DNA of 64,000 bases, taken from positions 96,109-160,108 of the forward strand of contig JADKGE010000010.1 of assembly GCA_016717115.1 (NCBI GenBank), in the 5' to 3' direction. Positions 26,747-36,075 of the stretch are shown piece after piece; the stretch's first letter is position 1; the number at the start of each line of letters is the position of its first letter. The DNA is from Actinomycetota bacterium (GTDB lineage Bacteria > Actinomycetota > Actinomycetes > S36-B12). The position numbers were made by a program, and so were the translations under genes. The notes under the pieces are model-generated. The model was not told the origin of the DNA, made no database searches, and saw nothing but the letters and a program-made list of their open reading frames with translations.

Positions 26747-27655
26747 ATGAGGCTGTTCGGTCCTGATGTATCGCACTTCCAGTCAGAAGTCGACTGGGCG
26801 AAGGTGGCAGAGCACGGCGAGTCGTTCGGCGCATGCAAGGCCACCGAGGGCTTGTCGGCCACCGACCCGCGGTTTGCGCACAACTGGGCAGGCATGAAGA
26901 AGGCCGGAATCGACGTACGGATCGCCTACCACTATGGGCACACGGAGTCATCGGCGAGAGGTCAGGCAGACCATTTCCTGAGCACGGTCGGGCCAGTGGC
27001 GGCGGGTGATGTCCTATGCCTTGACGCGGAAGACGTGTGCGAGGCATCGAAGACGGTCTCGCGCAAGAAGACGGCGACGTGGGTGACGGGATTCCTCGAC
27101 CGCGTCGTGAGTGTCTCTGGACTCAGCCCCCATCGCGTGCTCGTGTACACGGGCCAGTGGTGGTGGGACCCACGAACGGGTAAGTCCAAGGCGGCAGCGT
27201 CCTACCCACTGTGGGTTTCCGACTACTCCAACGACCCTCCCCACTTGCCCGCTGGGTGGAAGGACTACGTCCTCCACCAATTCACGTCGAAGGACCATGT
27301 GCCGGGCGTGCCCACGCGGGTAGACCGCAGCAGCTTCAACGGGTCGATGGACGAGTTACGCAAACTCTCAGGGCTGAACGGTGTCACCGTCGCGGATCCC
27401 GATGTGCAAACGACTTTCGATAACAACGCGCTGAGAGTCCCGAACCTGGACAACCTCACGTTCAACGCTCGAAACGAGGATGTGCGGGCGCTGCAGGCGC
27501 AGTTGGTCGCGCGCGGCTTCTCGGTGGAGGTCACCGGATTCTACGGAGACCAGACGAAAACCGCAGTTGCGGCGTTCCAGAAGTCCCGAGCCGAGCTTGA
27601 TAGTGACCCCGACGGACTGATGGGCCCGGTCACCCTGCGGCTGCTCTTCGAGTGA
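26747..27655 (+). CDS. GH25 muramidase with C-terminal peptidoglycan-binding domain
   Basis: 302 residues. The GH25 lysozyme domain (about 1-205) starts FGPDVSHFQ (first Asp), has ACKATEG and the catalytic acidic cluster CLDAED, and ends in DYVLHQFTS. A PG_binding_1 domain follows (about 235-300: NARNEDVRALQAQL, GFYGDQTKTAVAAFQ, DGLMGPVTLRLLF). There is no signal peptide, like phage endolysins. GGGGGAG precedes the ATG by eight bases. It could open the wall for conjugation or be a phage remnant. GC is slightly lower than that of its neighbours. Confidence 0.92.
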   Translation: MRLFGPDVSHFQSEVDWAKVAEHGESFGACKATEGLSATDPRFAHNWAGMKKAGIDVRIAYHYGHTESSARGQADHFLSTVGPVAAGDVLCLDAEDVCEASKTVSRKKTATWVTGFLDRVVSVSGLSPHRVLVYTGQWWWDPRTGKSKAAASYPLWVSDYSNDPPHLPAGWKDYVLHQFTSKDHVPGVPTRVDRSSFNGSMDELRKLSGLNGVTVADPDVQTTFDNNALRVPNLDNLTFNARNEDVRALQAQLVARGFSVEVTGFYGDQTKTAVAAFQKSRAELDSDPDGLMGPVTLRLLFE

Positions 27656-28317
27656 CCTGCGAGGCAACCCGGGGGCGCGCTGGCCATGTGATGACAGGAC
27701 GTCCATCTCCACTGCGAATCGCACATGTTGACGTGTTAATGGCCCCGTGAGTGGTAGTGGTGCCATGAGTGCTAACGCGGACGTAGGGCATCGGTGGCTC
27801 TGGACTTTGCGAGACGATCCAGCCAAGGATCGGGTAACGCCCACACCAATACCCATGGGCAGATCCCCGACGAGATACGCCAACTCTCCGTGAGGACGAT
27901 GTCGTTCTTCCGCTTGTGGTTCATCGCGAATCGGTTGCGAAATCGACTCTTTGCGCGGCAATTGCCCGCCATTCATGAGCCCGAAAATGGGCTTGTTGTG
28001 TCCGGTTTGCGCTCACAGCAACAGTGCCCATAGAAGTATCAGTGCTGATCGACGGCCCCACGTCCCACGCGTGGGGTGACCGATCGGACTACATGTCCGT
28101 TGGTCCAAGCCCTGACACCCCGCCTCTTGCACACAAGGTGCATTGCCCCGACTCCGGCCATTCGCGATCAGGCGACCACGTCCGACTCGCAGCCCACACG
28201 TTGCTGCGCAATGGTTCTCGACCACGGCCGCCCGGATCAGGGCGGGGAGGCTGTCCGCCACCGTCACCGTCGATGAGCATTCCCTTTCCCGTGAGGACCC
28301 GTGAGATTCGATCGTCA
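27656..28317. other. Gene-poor interval
   Basis: I see no convincing coding region on either strand; open frames here lack family features and ribosome-binding sites. Small hairpins such as AGCCC/GGGCT near 27978-27993 are present. It separates the lysozyme gene from the conjugation module. Confidence 0.4.
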
Positions 28318-28464
28318 TCACGGAAAGGGCGATGAATGGGCGGCCGTGTCACGGGCGCCGGCGTCTGATCTCAGTTCGTCGTCGAGTCGCTCCTTGAGGA
28401 GTATTCCAGGGCTCCAGTGGAGGTACTGGAGGCCGTTGGGTCGCTGGTAGCTGACCAGCGCCAT
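28318..28464 (-). CDS. Small hypothetical protein
   Basis: 48 residues beginning MALVSYQRPNGLQYLHWSPG and ending in a polar tail. The aromatic, well-ordered N-terminal half and the ATG placed directly against the upstream stop codon (28465-28467) suggest a coupled real gene. No family is recognised. It lies opposite and upstream of the conjugation genes. Confidence 0.45.
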   Translation of the reverse strand: MALVSYQRPNGLQYLHWSPGILLKERLDDELRSDAGARDTAAHSSPFP

Positions 28465-28575
28465 TCACTCGGCGTGCTTCCTATCGGTCCACCGCCAGTC
28501 GACGATGACGCCCGGCCACCACTTCGCTTCGTAGGGGTCGTTCGGGCGGGCGATCCCCGGTGGCGGGTCGGGCAC
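28465..28575 (-). CDS. Small hypothetical protein
   Basis: 36 residues from a GTG with CAGGGG upstream: PPGIARPNDPYEAKWWPGVI then VDWRWTDRKHAE. The composition (Trp, Tyr, Pro-Asn-Asp-Pro-Tyr) is unlike chance translation of GC-rich DNA, and its stop abuts the next ATG. Function unknown; it may pair with the following 48-residue gene. Confidence 0.45.
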   Translation of the reverse strand: MPDPPPGIARPNDPYEAKWWPGVIVDWRWTDRKHAE

Positions 28576-28717
28576 AGTCCCCTGACCCAGACCGGGCGCC
28601 GCTCCATGCGCGGAACGTACCTGCGGACGCTGACCTCGACCGCGGTGCCGCGACCTGGAGGCTGCCGCGGGCGACCGCTTGCGAGGTACCGCGTCGCAGC
28701 ACCCTGTTGTACTGGGT

Positions 28718-29320
28718 ATGAAGCGGGTTGCCCTCCTGATCGCGACCGTCGTCGTCGTGCTGGTCCTGCCGGGCGGGTGCGCGGTGGCCATTGCGCTCGC
28801 GGGCGGGGTCGTCACCGCCGCGGCTCCTGTCTCTGCGTGTCCGACGCCATCAGGTACTGGCGAGCCAACGTGCGCGCCGGTGGCTTCCCTGTCCGGCGTC
28901 GTGGTGGATCCCGCGTCCGTCCCGGCGCCGGACGCCCAGGCGGCGGTCGCGGTCGCGGCGGCCCTGACCGCGGCCGGGCGGGGTGGCCGCTACGTGGCGG
29001 AGGGGAACGGCCCGGTGGACTTCGACTGCTCGGGCCTGACGGCGTGGGCCTGGCGGCAGGCCGGGATATCGCTGGTCGACTACTCCTACACCCAGCGGTC
29101 CCAGACCCGGGACATCCCGCGTGCCCTCGCGGCCCCGGGGGACCTGGTGTTCTGGTTCGGCGGCGACGAGCATCACGTCGCGATCATCACCGCCGTCGAC
29201 GGCCCAGTGATCACCATCGCGGAGGCCGCGAACCCCGAGGCCGGCGTCCGCACCCGGCAGCTGGGCGACGGATGGGACGCGGCCTACCTGACCGGCTTCG
29301 GCCGCGTGATCCGCGCGTGA
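28718..29320 (+). CDS. NlpC/P60 cell-wall hydrolase of the conjugation module
   Basis: 200 residues: signal/anchor (VALLIATVVVVLVLPGGCAVAIAL), short spacer and an NlpC/P60 domain with catalytic Cys in DFDCSGLTAWAW and His in DEHHVAIITAVDG. In Gram-positive type IV secretion systems a membrane-anchored peptidoglycan hydrolase (VirB1 analogue) opens the wall for the channel. The ATG at 28718 precedes the hydrophobic segment directly; upstream ATGs add an irrelevant tail. It heads the run of transfer genes. Confidence 0.88.
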   Translation: MKRVALLIATVVVVLVLPGGCAVAIALAGGVVTAAAPVSACPTPSGTGEPTCAPVASLSGVVVDPASVPAPDAQAAVAVAAALTAAGRGGRYVAEGNGPVDFDCSGLTAWAWRQAGISLVDYSYTQRSQTRDIPRALAAPGDLVFWFGGDEHHVAIITAVDGPVITIAEAANPEAGVRTRQLGDGWDAAYLTGFGRVIRA

Positions 29321-29409
29321 ACGCGAACTTGAGAGGTACGAGACGCGTCGGCGTCGTTGACGCCAGTAGGAGGGGAACTGCCCTGCCACCCGTGAATGGA
29401 GACCGTGCC

Positions 29410-29682
29410 ATGCCCACCACCGCTGCCGTCGCCGCCCTGGCGATGCCGTACCAGAACTTCCTGTCCGAGCTCGCGAAGTCCGTGCAGGTGTACGGGACGG
29501 CGCTCGCGACGATCGTGCTGATCGTGTGCGCGTTCGGCTACATGGGCGCCAAGGGACTGAGCCCGCAGAACGCGTCCCGCTGGATGGGCGGCATGTTCGC
29601 CGCCGTGTTCGCCGCGATCGTCTGCGTCGGCGCCCCCAGCCTGATCACCATCGTCCAGGGCTGGGCCGCGACCGCCGCATAG
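29410..29682 (+). CDS. VirB2/TrbC pilin-like small membrane protein
   Basis: 90 residues with two hydrophobic helices (ALATIVLIVCAFGYMGAKG and WMGGMFAAVFAAIVCVGAP) joined by a short polar loop, ending in IVQGWAATAA. This is the size and layout of TrbC/VirB2 subunits. It lies between the hydrolase and the VirB6-like gene, the expected place. Identification rests on topology and context because such proteins diverge fast. Confidence 0.7.
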   Translation: MPTTAAVAALAMPYQNFLSELAKSVQVYGTALATIVLIVCAFGYMGAKGLSPQNASRWMGGMFAAVFAAIVCVGAPSLITIVQGWAATAA

Positions 29683-29709
29683 CGGCCACCGCGACCCCCG
29701 GACCAATCG

Positions 29710-31137
29710 ATGGACCTCCTCCTCGACGGGATCTTCCACGGCCTGTTCACCGCCGTCGACCCGCTCGGCATGATCCTGCGCACCCTGATGGCACTCCTCG
29801 CGGACTCCCTCGCGCAGGTCGCGACCGGGATGTACACCTCGCTGTTCGACCTCACCACCATCGACTTCCAGCAGGCCGCCGTCGCGAACATCTGGCACAT
29901 CACCACCGGCCTGTCCGCGTCGCTGGCCACGATCCTGCTCGTCATCGCCGCGTTCCGGTCCATGCTCGCCCAGTCCAACCGGTACCTCCTCGCCGCACTT
30001 CCGGGGGTGGTCCTCGCGTTGGTCGGGCCGCAGGCGATGACCCTGGTGCTGCCCGGCGCCGCGGCCCTGTTCACGTCGATGGCCGACGCCATCGTCTCCT
30101 CCGCGACACCGGACCTAGCGGCGTCGATCCGGCTCCTGGCCGGGGTCGGGAACAACGCCGTCTACGAGGGCCTGGGTTTGATGGCGCCGATCATCGCAGC
30201 GCTGCTGCTGTTCGGGCTGACGACGGTGTTCTTCGTCCTGATGTTCTGCATGGCCGCGGCCGTCGTGCTGTACGTCCTGTCCCCGTTCGCGTTCGCCGGC
30301 CTGGTGATGGCCCCCACCCGGGTCTGGTTCACCAAGTGGGCGACCGCGATGTTCGCGGTCCTGTTCGCGAAGGTCCCCATCGCGATCCTGCTCGCCCTGT
30401 CGGTGTCGCTCTTCGCGAACTCCGCCCACGGCGGGGTCGCCCAGTCGTTCGTCAACGCCACCGCGGGCCTGGTCCTGGGCATCGGCGCGCTCATGTCCCC
30501 GCTGATGGCCTACGGCCTGTTCTCCTTCATGGGGTCCGTCGCCGTCCGACCATCGGTCCCCTCGGCCAGTCCCGGCCAGGCGTTGGGCAGCGCCTACTAC
30601 GGCACCCAGATGGGCCGCACCGCCGTCAACGGCGTCCGCACCGTCACCGGCAAGACCGGCACCGGATCGACAGTCCCTCGGCGGCCGGGTCCGCCTCTGG
30701 CTCCGCGTCCGGTCCGGGATCGGCGCCCCACGAGCCATCGGCCGCCGACCGCGCCTCCGGCGCCGCGTCACCCCCGCACCCCGCGGCGCCCCGCGTCGAC
30801 GCAGTCCGGCTCCCCTGCGACCGGGACCGCCACGGGCGGGTCCGCGAGGGCCGGCACGGCAGGCGGCGCGGCCGGAAGCGCGGCGGGCGGAGCTGCCGGT
30901 GGGGGTGCTCCGGCCACGGCGGGGACGGCGGTCGCGGCCGGGTCGCTGACCGCCGGGGTCGGGGCGGTCGCGGTGGTCGCCACCCAGGGCGCCCGGAAGG
31001 CGGGAGGCAAGGTCCGCACCGCCACCACGAAGGCGGCGGGCAGCCTGGCGATGCCGGCCGGCTACGTCGAGCACGGCAGCGGCCTCATCGTCCCCGACAC
31101 CCCCACCGGCCGGGTCGACCCGCACCGAACCACATGA
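29710..31137 (+). CDS. VirB6/TrbL-like polytopic conjugation protein
   Basis: 475 residues. Six or more helices lie in the first 290 residues, including FFVLMFCMAAAVVLYVLSPF and VPIAILLALSVSLFAN, followed by a long Pro/Ala/Gly/Thr-rich, positively charged cytoplasmic tail. TrbL/VirB6 proteins form the inner-membrane channel of type IV secretion. The low-complexity tail (about 330-430) changes character sharply at PRRPGPPLAPRP, so a compensated frameshift there cannot be excluded. It starts 27 bases after the pilin-like gene. Confidence 0.8.
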   Translation: MDLLLDGIFHGLFTAVDPLGMILRTLMALLADSLAQVATGMYTSLFDLTTIDFQQAAVANIWHITTGLSASLATILLVIAAFRSMLAQSNRYLLAALPGVVLALVGPQAMTLVLPGAAALFTSMADAIVSSATPDLAASIRLLAGVGNNAVYEGLGLMAPIIAALLLFGLTTVFFVLMFCMAAAVVLYVLSPFAFAGLVMAPTRVWFTKWATAMFAVLFAKVPIAILLALSVSLFANSAHGGVAQSFVNATAGLVLGIGALMSPLMAYGLFSFMGSVAVRPSVPSASPGQALGSAYYGTQMGRTAVNGVRTVTGKTGTGSTVPRRPGPPLAPRPVRDRRPTSHRPPTAPPAPRHPRTPRRPASTQSGSPATGTATGGSARAGTAGGAAGSAAGGAAGGGAPATAGTAVAAGSLTAGVGAVAVVATQGARKAGGKVRTATTKAAGSLAMPAGYVEHGSGLIVPDTPTGRVDPHRTT

Positions 31138-31192
31138 CCACCAGCATCCCTCCTCGTCCCTCGCCCATACCGTCGTCCCCTGGGAGCCCCTC

Positions 31193-32676
31193 ATGCCGCC
31201 TGCCGTCGTCACCGACACCGATGTCACCGCCGCGTTCCCCCGCCGGCCCCGCCCCGGGATCGTCATGGGCCTCCGCGGCGGGCAGGTCGCCCTGCTCGCC
31301 ACCGCCGGCCTCGTGCTGCTCGTGATCACGTTCACCGGCGCGATCCCCGGGCCGCTCCGCGGCCTGGCCCTGGGCGCGAGCGGGGTGCTCGTCCTGCTCG
31401 CGATCGCCACCGTGCAGGACCGACCCGCCTACCTGTGGCTCGCCGCCCGCGCCTCCCACGCCGCCCGCGCCAGACGGGGGAACACCGTGATGTCCCGCCC
31501 GGTGAAGGCCGGCACCCTGCAGGCCCCGCAGCTCGAGCGCGGCGTAGGGCTGCTCCCCGGCCGCGCGGCCAGCATCGCCGTCCACGAGCTCGACGGCGTC
31601 GGGTACCTGTACCACCCGCACACCGGCACCCTCACCGGCATCATCGAGGTCACCAGCCCGGAGTTCCTGCTGCGCGACCCCGCCGACCGCAACGCCCGCG
31701 TCGCCGGCTGGGGACGCGTCCTCGCCGCGGCGACCCGCACCGGCGCGGTCCGGCAGGTCCAGCTGCTGGAACGGTCGATCCCCGACGACGGCTCCGCCCT
31801 CGCCGCCTACACCGACACCCACCTGTCCACCGCACCCGAGCAGTTGTCCTTCGCCGACGCGTACCGCGACCTCACCGGGCACCTGCGCGGCGGAGCTGAC
31901 AGGCACCAGGGGTTCCTGGCGATCACCGTCGACCGCGCCGCCGCCGCGCCGCGGTCAAGGCCGCCGGCGGGAAGATCACCGGGCTGATCGGTGCGTGGCG
32001 GCAGGAGTACGCCCTGCTGTCCCGACTGCTGCCGTCGGCGGGGCTGGACGTCATCGGGGAGCTGTCACCGCGCCGGATCGCCGAGGTCATCTGCACCGGC
32101 TACGACCCCACCGCCGCCCTCCACCTGACCCCCGGCCACGGATTCGACATCGCGACCGCCGGGCCGTCCGGGGGCCGGGAGGAGTGGGACCACCTGCGCG
32201 CGGACGCCTCGTTCCATGCGGTGCTGTGGGTCGCCGAATGGCCGAACGCCCACGTCGCGGCGGACATCTTGTGGCCGATCGTGTTCCCTCCCGGGATCCA
32301 GCGGACCCTGTCCCTGTTCTACAAGCCCTACACCCGCGCCCAGTCCGAGTCCGCGATCCGCGCCAAGCACTCCGAGATCATCCAGAGCTCCTGGCTGAAG
32401 GACAAGCTCGGCCGAGTGGAGACCCTGACGGACTCCAAGGAGCTCACCGACGTCCTGGACCGGGAGGGCGAGCTCCTCGCCGGCCACGGCGAGGTCGGCC
32501 TCCTCGGCATGGTCACCGTCTCAGCGACCACCCTCGACGACCTCGAGGCCGCCGTCACCACCGTCCACGCCGCCGCCACCCAGGCATCCCTGGACCTGCG
32601 CCGCGTGTACGGGCAGCAGCTGCAGGCGTTCACCGCCGCCGCCCTGCCCCTCGGCATCCCCGTCGTGACCGCATGA
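31193..32676 (+). pseudogene. SCO6880-like conjugation protein, frameshifted
   Basis: Repaired length about 494 residues. Two N-terminal helices (GGQVALLATAGLVLLVITF and LALGASGVLVLLAIAT) precede a soluble domain with YLWLAARASHAARARRGNT, then after a one-base loss near 31945 the frame KAAGGKITGLIGAWRQEYAL, and a C-terminal part with FPPGIQRTLSLFYKPYTRAQ. The family is the membrane partner (PrgI plus VirB4 N-domain type) found before the VirB4-like ATPase in Actinobacteria. The stop overlaps the next ATG, indicating coupling to the ATPase. Confidence 0.8.
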
Positions 32677-34088
32677 GCGCCCGGACACGCGCGACCGATC
32701 CCTCCCCTACAGGGTGGACGGCGGCGGCGGCGCCTGCCTCCGGGCGCGCCCGCCAGGGACGCGATCGCACCCGGTTCGCCCTGCCCGGGCTGCGGGTGTC
32801 GACCGCGACAGCAGCCGTCGCGTACCCGTTCCTCGCCCAGGCACCGCTGACGCATCAGGGGACGTTCCTGGGGACGAACCTGGGGACCGGGGCGCCGTTC
32901 ACGTTCTCCCCGTTCGAGCTGTACCGCGAAGGGTTGATCACCAACCCGAACATCCTCGTCGCCGGAGAAATCGGGTCAGGGAAGACGAACACCACCTGCG
33001 CCCTGACCCTGCGCTCCATCCCCCTGGGCTTCAAGGTCGCCGCCGTCGACGCGAAAGCCGACTGGGCACGGTTCGCCCGCTCCTACGGCGGAGCGGCGAT
33101 CAGCATCGGACCCGGCCGCGGCAACCGCCTCAACCCCCTCGACGTCTCCGACGCCCTCCTCGCCGCCCGCGTCGACGCCGAAGGCCACCCGATCGACCCC
33201 CGCGTCCTGGCCAAAGCCGCCCAGCTGCGGCTGCTGGAAGGGCTGATCGAGATCCGCCTCGACCGCAGCCTCGCCGTCGACGAGAAGACCGCCGTCGCCC
33301 TCGCCCTCGACCAGGCCCTCCACGCTGCCGGCGGCGAGCCGATCCTGTCCGACGTCGCCGCCGCGCTACGCGCCCCCGACCCGCACCTCGCCGCCGGGAT
33401 CGCCCGCAGCACCCCCGAGATCCTCGCCGCCGGGAACGCCGCCCGGTGGGCGTTCGACGGCCTGCTGTCCACCGTCGCCAAGGACCTCTTCGACGGGCCG
33501 TCGACGACCCGGTTCGACTCCACCGCCCCGATCGTCGCCATCGACCTGTCCGACCTCTACAACGACAACGCGAACCTGTCGATCGCGTTCACCTGCGCCT
33601 CCGCCTGGATGGAAGCCGCCCTCGCCACACCCGGCTCCGGGCAGCGGTTCGCCGTGTACGACGAGGCGTGGCGGGTCCTCGCCCACGCCCACGGCGCCAT
33701 CGACCGGCTCCAGCAGCAGTTCCGCCTCGCCCGCTCCTGGGGACTGTCCAACGTCCTGGTGCTCCACAACCTGCGCGACACCCTCAACGTCGGCGACGCC
33801 GGCTCCGCGCAGCGCAACAAGGCCGAATCCCTCCTCGCACTCGCCGGCACCAAGGTCATCGGCTACCAGCCCGCCAAGGAGCTCCCCGCCACCATCGCCG
33901 CCCTCGACCTGACCACCGCGGAGGCTGACGTCATCGCGGGCGCCACCCGCGGGGAGTTCCTCGTCAAGCTCCAGACCACGAACGGCGCCCGCTCCTACCG
34001 GGTGCGGGTGGACCTGCACCCCAAGGAGCTCTCCTGGTGGGACACCAACGCAGAAATGTGCAACAGCACCAGGGAGGATCGGTCATGA
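32673..34088 (+). CDS. VirB4/TraC-type conjugation ATPase
   Basis: 471 residues. P-loop GEIGSGKTNTT at about 98, the following strand KVAAVDAKADWARFA, Walker B RFAVYDEAW at about 328, and the arginine-rich QQQFRLARSWGLSNVLVLHN. This is the ATPase half of VirB4; the N-terminal partner domain is supplied by the preceding SCO6880-like gene. It drives pilus/channel assembly. ATGA overlaps join it to both neighbours. Confidence 0.9.
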   Translation: MSARTRATDPSPTGWTAAAAPASGRARQGRDRTRFALPGLRVSTATAAVAYPFLAQAPLTHQGTFLGTNLGTGAPFTFSPFELYREGLITNPNILVAGEIGSGKTNTTCALTLRSIPLGFKVAAVDAKADWARFARSYGGAAISIGPGRGNRLNPLDVSDALLAARVDAEGHPIDPRVLAKAAQLRLLEGLIEIRLDRSLAVDEKTAVALALDQALHAAGGEPILSDVAAALRAPDPHLAAGIARSTPEILAAGNAARWAFDGLLSTVAKDLFDGPSTTRFDSTAPIVAIDLSDLYNDNANLSIAFTCASAWMEAALATPGSGQRFAVYDEAWRVLAHAHGAIDRLQQQFRLARSWGLSNVLVLHNLRDTLNVGDAGSAQRNKAESLLALAGTKVIGYQPAKELPATIAALDLTTAEADVIAGATRGEFLVKLQTTNGARSYRVRVDLHPKELSWWDTNAEMCNSTREDRS

Positions 34089-35902
34089 GCGGTGCCACGA
34101 AGTCCCCCGGCACCGGCGCGTTCGCCATCGAGAAGGTCGTCGTGTTCGGGGCCGTGATCCTGGGCGCGGGGTTCTCGGCGATCCATGCCACCGGGTGGGT
34201 GCTGGCCGCGGTCACCGGGAACCCGCCGCCAGCGTTCAGCATCCCGCATGTCCTCGCGGCGATCCGGCTGCGCCCGTATGTGCCCGGTGTCGCCCCCGGA
34301 TTCCACGCCGTGCTCCTGCTCCTGCTCGTCGTCGCCGCCGCCTGGAGTGCGCGCCGGGTCCTGCGGTGGCGCAGTAGCCGCGCCGCCGCGCCGTCGCATC
34401 GGGCCACCGGGTTCGACACCCGGCCCGGGTGGGCGACCCCCGAGGCCGTCCGCCGCGTCGCCTCCACCCGGGCCCTCATGGCGCAGGCCGTCACCCTGCG
34501 ACCGCGCCTCGCGAAGCCCCGGCCGGTCGACGTCGGCTACCTGCTGGGTGCCTCCCGCGGGCAGGAGGTGTGGGCGTCGGTCGAGCGCAGCATCCTCGTC
34601 GTCGGGCCCCCCGGCTCCGGGAAGGGCCTGCACCTGGCGATCAACGCGATCCTGGACGCCCCCGGCTCCGTCATCACCACCTCCACCAAGCCCGACAACA
34701 TCAAGGCCACCCTCCTGGCCCGCGCCGCCCGCGGTCCGGTCGGGGTGTTCGACCCGCAGGGCATGCTCGGCGCGCACTTCGCGCACCAGGTCGCGTGGGA
34801 TCCGATCGACGGCTGCGAGGACCCCATCCGTGCCGCCACCCGCGCCGAGGCCCTCGCCGCGAACACCGGCATCACCTCCAACGGGGAGAACGCCGTCTGG
34901 CGGGGGCACGCCAAGACGATCATCGAATGCGTCCTGCACGCCGCCGCCCTCAACGGCGCCGACATCGACACCGCCTACCGGTGGATGCAGTCCCCCCACG
35001 CCATGGACCTGCCCCTGGTGATCCTGGAGAACCACTCCCAGGCGTGCCCGACCTGGGACTCCCGCCTGCGCGGGCTCATCCAGAACCCCGACCCCCGGTT
35101 CGTCGGCTCCGTGATGAGCGTCGTCGCCTCAGCCATCACGCCCCTGTCCCTGCCCACCGTCCGGGCGGCCCTCACCCCCACCGCGACTCGGCCGGGGATC
35201 ACCGCCGGGGACCTGCTGCGCGACAGCGGGACCCTGTATGCGCTGGCGACCGATCGTGGGGCGGGGGCCTCGGCCGGGCTGGTGTCCGCCCTCATCGAGG
35301 ACATCGCCTACGTCGCCCGCGTCACCGCGGCACGCTCCCCCGGCGGGCGGATGGACCCGCCCGTGCTGTTCCTGCTCGACGAGTGCGCCAACGTCGCCCC
35401 CATCCCCTCCCTGCCGAACCTGCTCGCCGACGGCCGCGGGCAGTCGCTGACGATCATCCCCATCTTCCAGACCCTCGCCCAGGTCCGCTCCCGCTACGGC
35501 GACGAGGACGCCTCCACCGTGTTCTCCGCCTCCCAGATCAAGCTGATCCTCGGCGGCTCCGACGACGCCGACGACTGCCGCGACATCTCCAACCTGATCG
35601 GGGAGCGCGACGACTGGTACGCCACCACCAGCCACTCCACCCACGCCCTGGCCATCGACACGAACGCGACCACGTCGAGCTCCCTGCGCAAGGTCCCGAT
35701 CCTGCCGCCCGACGCCATCCGGGCGATCCCCTTCGGCTCCGCCGTCATGCTGCAATCCCAGACCGAGCCGTTCCCCCTGCGGCTGCGCCCCTGGACCACC
35801 CGGCCCGACGCCCCCCACCTCGCATCCCAGTCCCAGGCCATCGAGGACGCCATCCTCGACGCCGCCAGTAGCGCCCCCAGCGATCCGGGGGTGGCGCTGT
35901 GA
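34085..35902 (+). CDS. Type IV coupling protein (VirD4/TraG-like)
   Basis: 605 residues. Two N-terminal membrane helices, then an ATPase domain with Walker A VVGPPGSGKG, TTSTKPDNIKATL, VFDPQGMLG, Walker B PVLFLLDECANVAPIPSLPN, and the glutamine motif IPIFQTLAQVRSRYG. Coupling proteins recruit the relaxase-DNA complex to the secretion channel. It follows the VirB4 gene by ATGA overlap. The relaxase lies 5 kb downstream on the opposite strand. Confidence 0.93.
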   Translation: MSGATKSPGTGAFAIEKVVVFGAVILGAGFSAIHATGWVLAAVTGNPPPAFSIPHVLAAIRLRPYVPGVAPGFHAVLLLLLVVAAAWSARRVLRWRSSRAAAPSHRATGFDTRPGWATPEAVRRVASTRALMAQAVTLRPRLAKPRPVDVGYLLGASRGQEVWASVERSILVVGPPGSGKGLHLAINAILDAPGSVITTSTKPDNIKATLLARAARGPVGVFDPQGMLGAHFAHQVAWDPIDGCEDPIRAATRAEALAANTGITSNGENAVWRGHAKTIIECVLHAAALNGADIDTAYRWMQSPHAMDLPLVILENHSQACPTWDSRLRGLIQNPDPRFVGSVMSVVASAITPLSLPTVRAALTPTATRPGITAGDLLRDSGTLYALATDRGAGASAGLVSALIEDIAYVARVTAARSPGGRMDPPVLFLLDECANVAPIPSLPNLLADGRGQSLTIIPIFQTLAQVRSRYGDEDASTVFSASQIKLILGGSDDADDCRDISNLIGERDDWYATTSHSTHALAIDTNATTSSSLRKVPILPPDAIRAIPFGSAVMLQSQTEPFPLRLRPWTTRPDAPHLASQSQAIEDAILDAASSAPSDPGVAL

Positions 35903-36075
35903 CCTGCCCCACCGGCAAGCGCCCCTATGACACCCGCGCCGAGGCCCGTGCCACCCGCAAGCAGCCCCCCGGACCCGCCCGCCGCGCCTGCCTCTGCGTC
36001 CACTGCCGCCACTGGCGCCTCGGCCGGCTCGGCCGTGCCGCCAAGCGCGACATCACCACCAAGGAGACAGCATGA
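35899..36075 (+). CDS. Small Cys/His-rich basic protein
   Basis: 58 residues from a GTG overlapping the coupling-protein stop (GTGA). It has KRPYDTRAEARATRK and a compact CLCVHCRHWRLG motif, which with an N-terminal TCPTGKR cysteine could form a zinc knuckle. It is very basic, so nucleic-acid binding is plausible. Its stop overlaps the next ATG, showing a tightly coupled transfer operon. Function unknown. Confidence 0.6.
   Translation: MTCPTGKRPYDTRAEARATRKQPPGPARRACLCVHCRHWRLGRLGRAAKRDITTKETA

Noticed and set aside
27368..27976. A 202-codon minus-strand frame
   Set aside because: It runs antisense to the end of the GH25 lysozyme gene and into a gene-poor interval, without motifs or a ribosome-binding site.
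29526..31325. A 599-codon plus-strand frame through the VirB6-like gene
   Set aside because: It reads as Arg/Pro/Gly-rich nonsense, while the overlapping frame encodes clear membrane helices of a VirB6/TrbL protein.
31995..32672. Upstream extension of the VirB4-like gene frame
   Set aside because: The extension is Arg/Pro-rich with no homology; the other frame here carries the SCO6880-like C-terminal half, which ends exactly at the VirB4 ATG.
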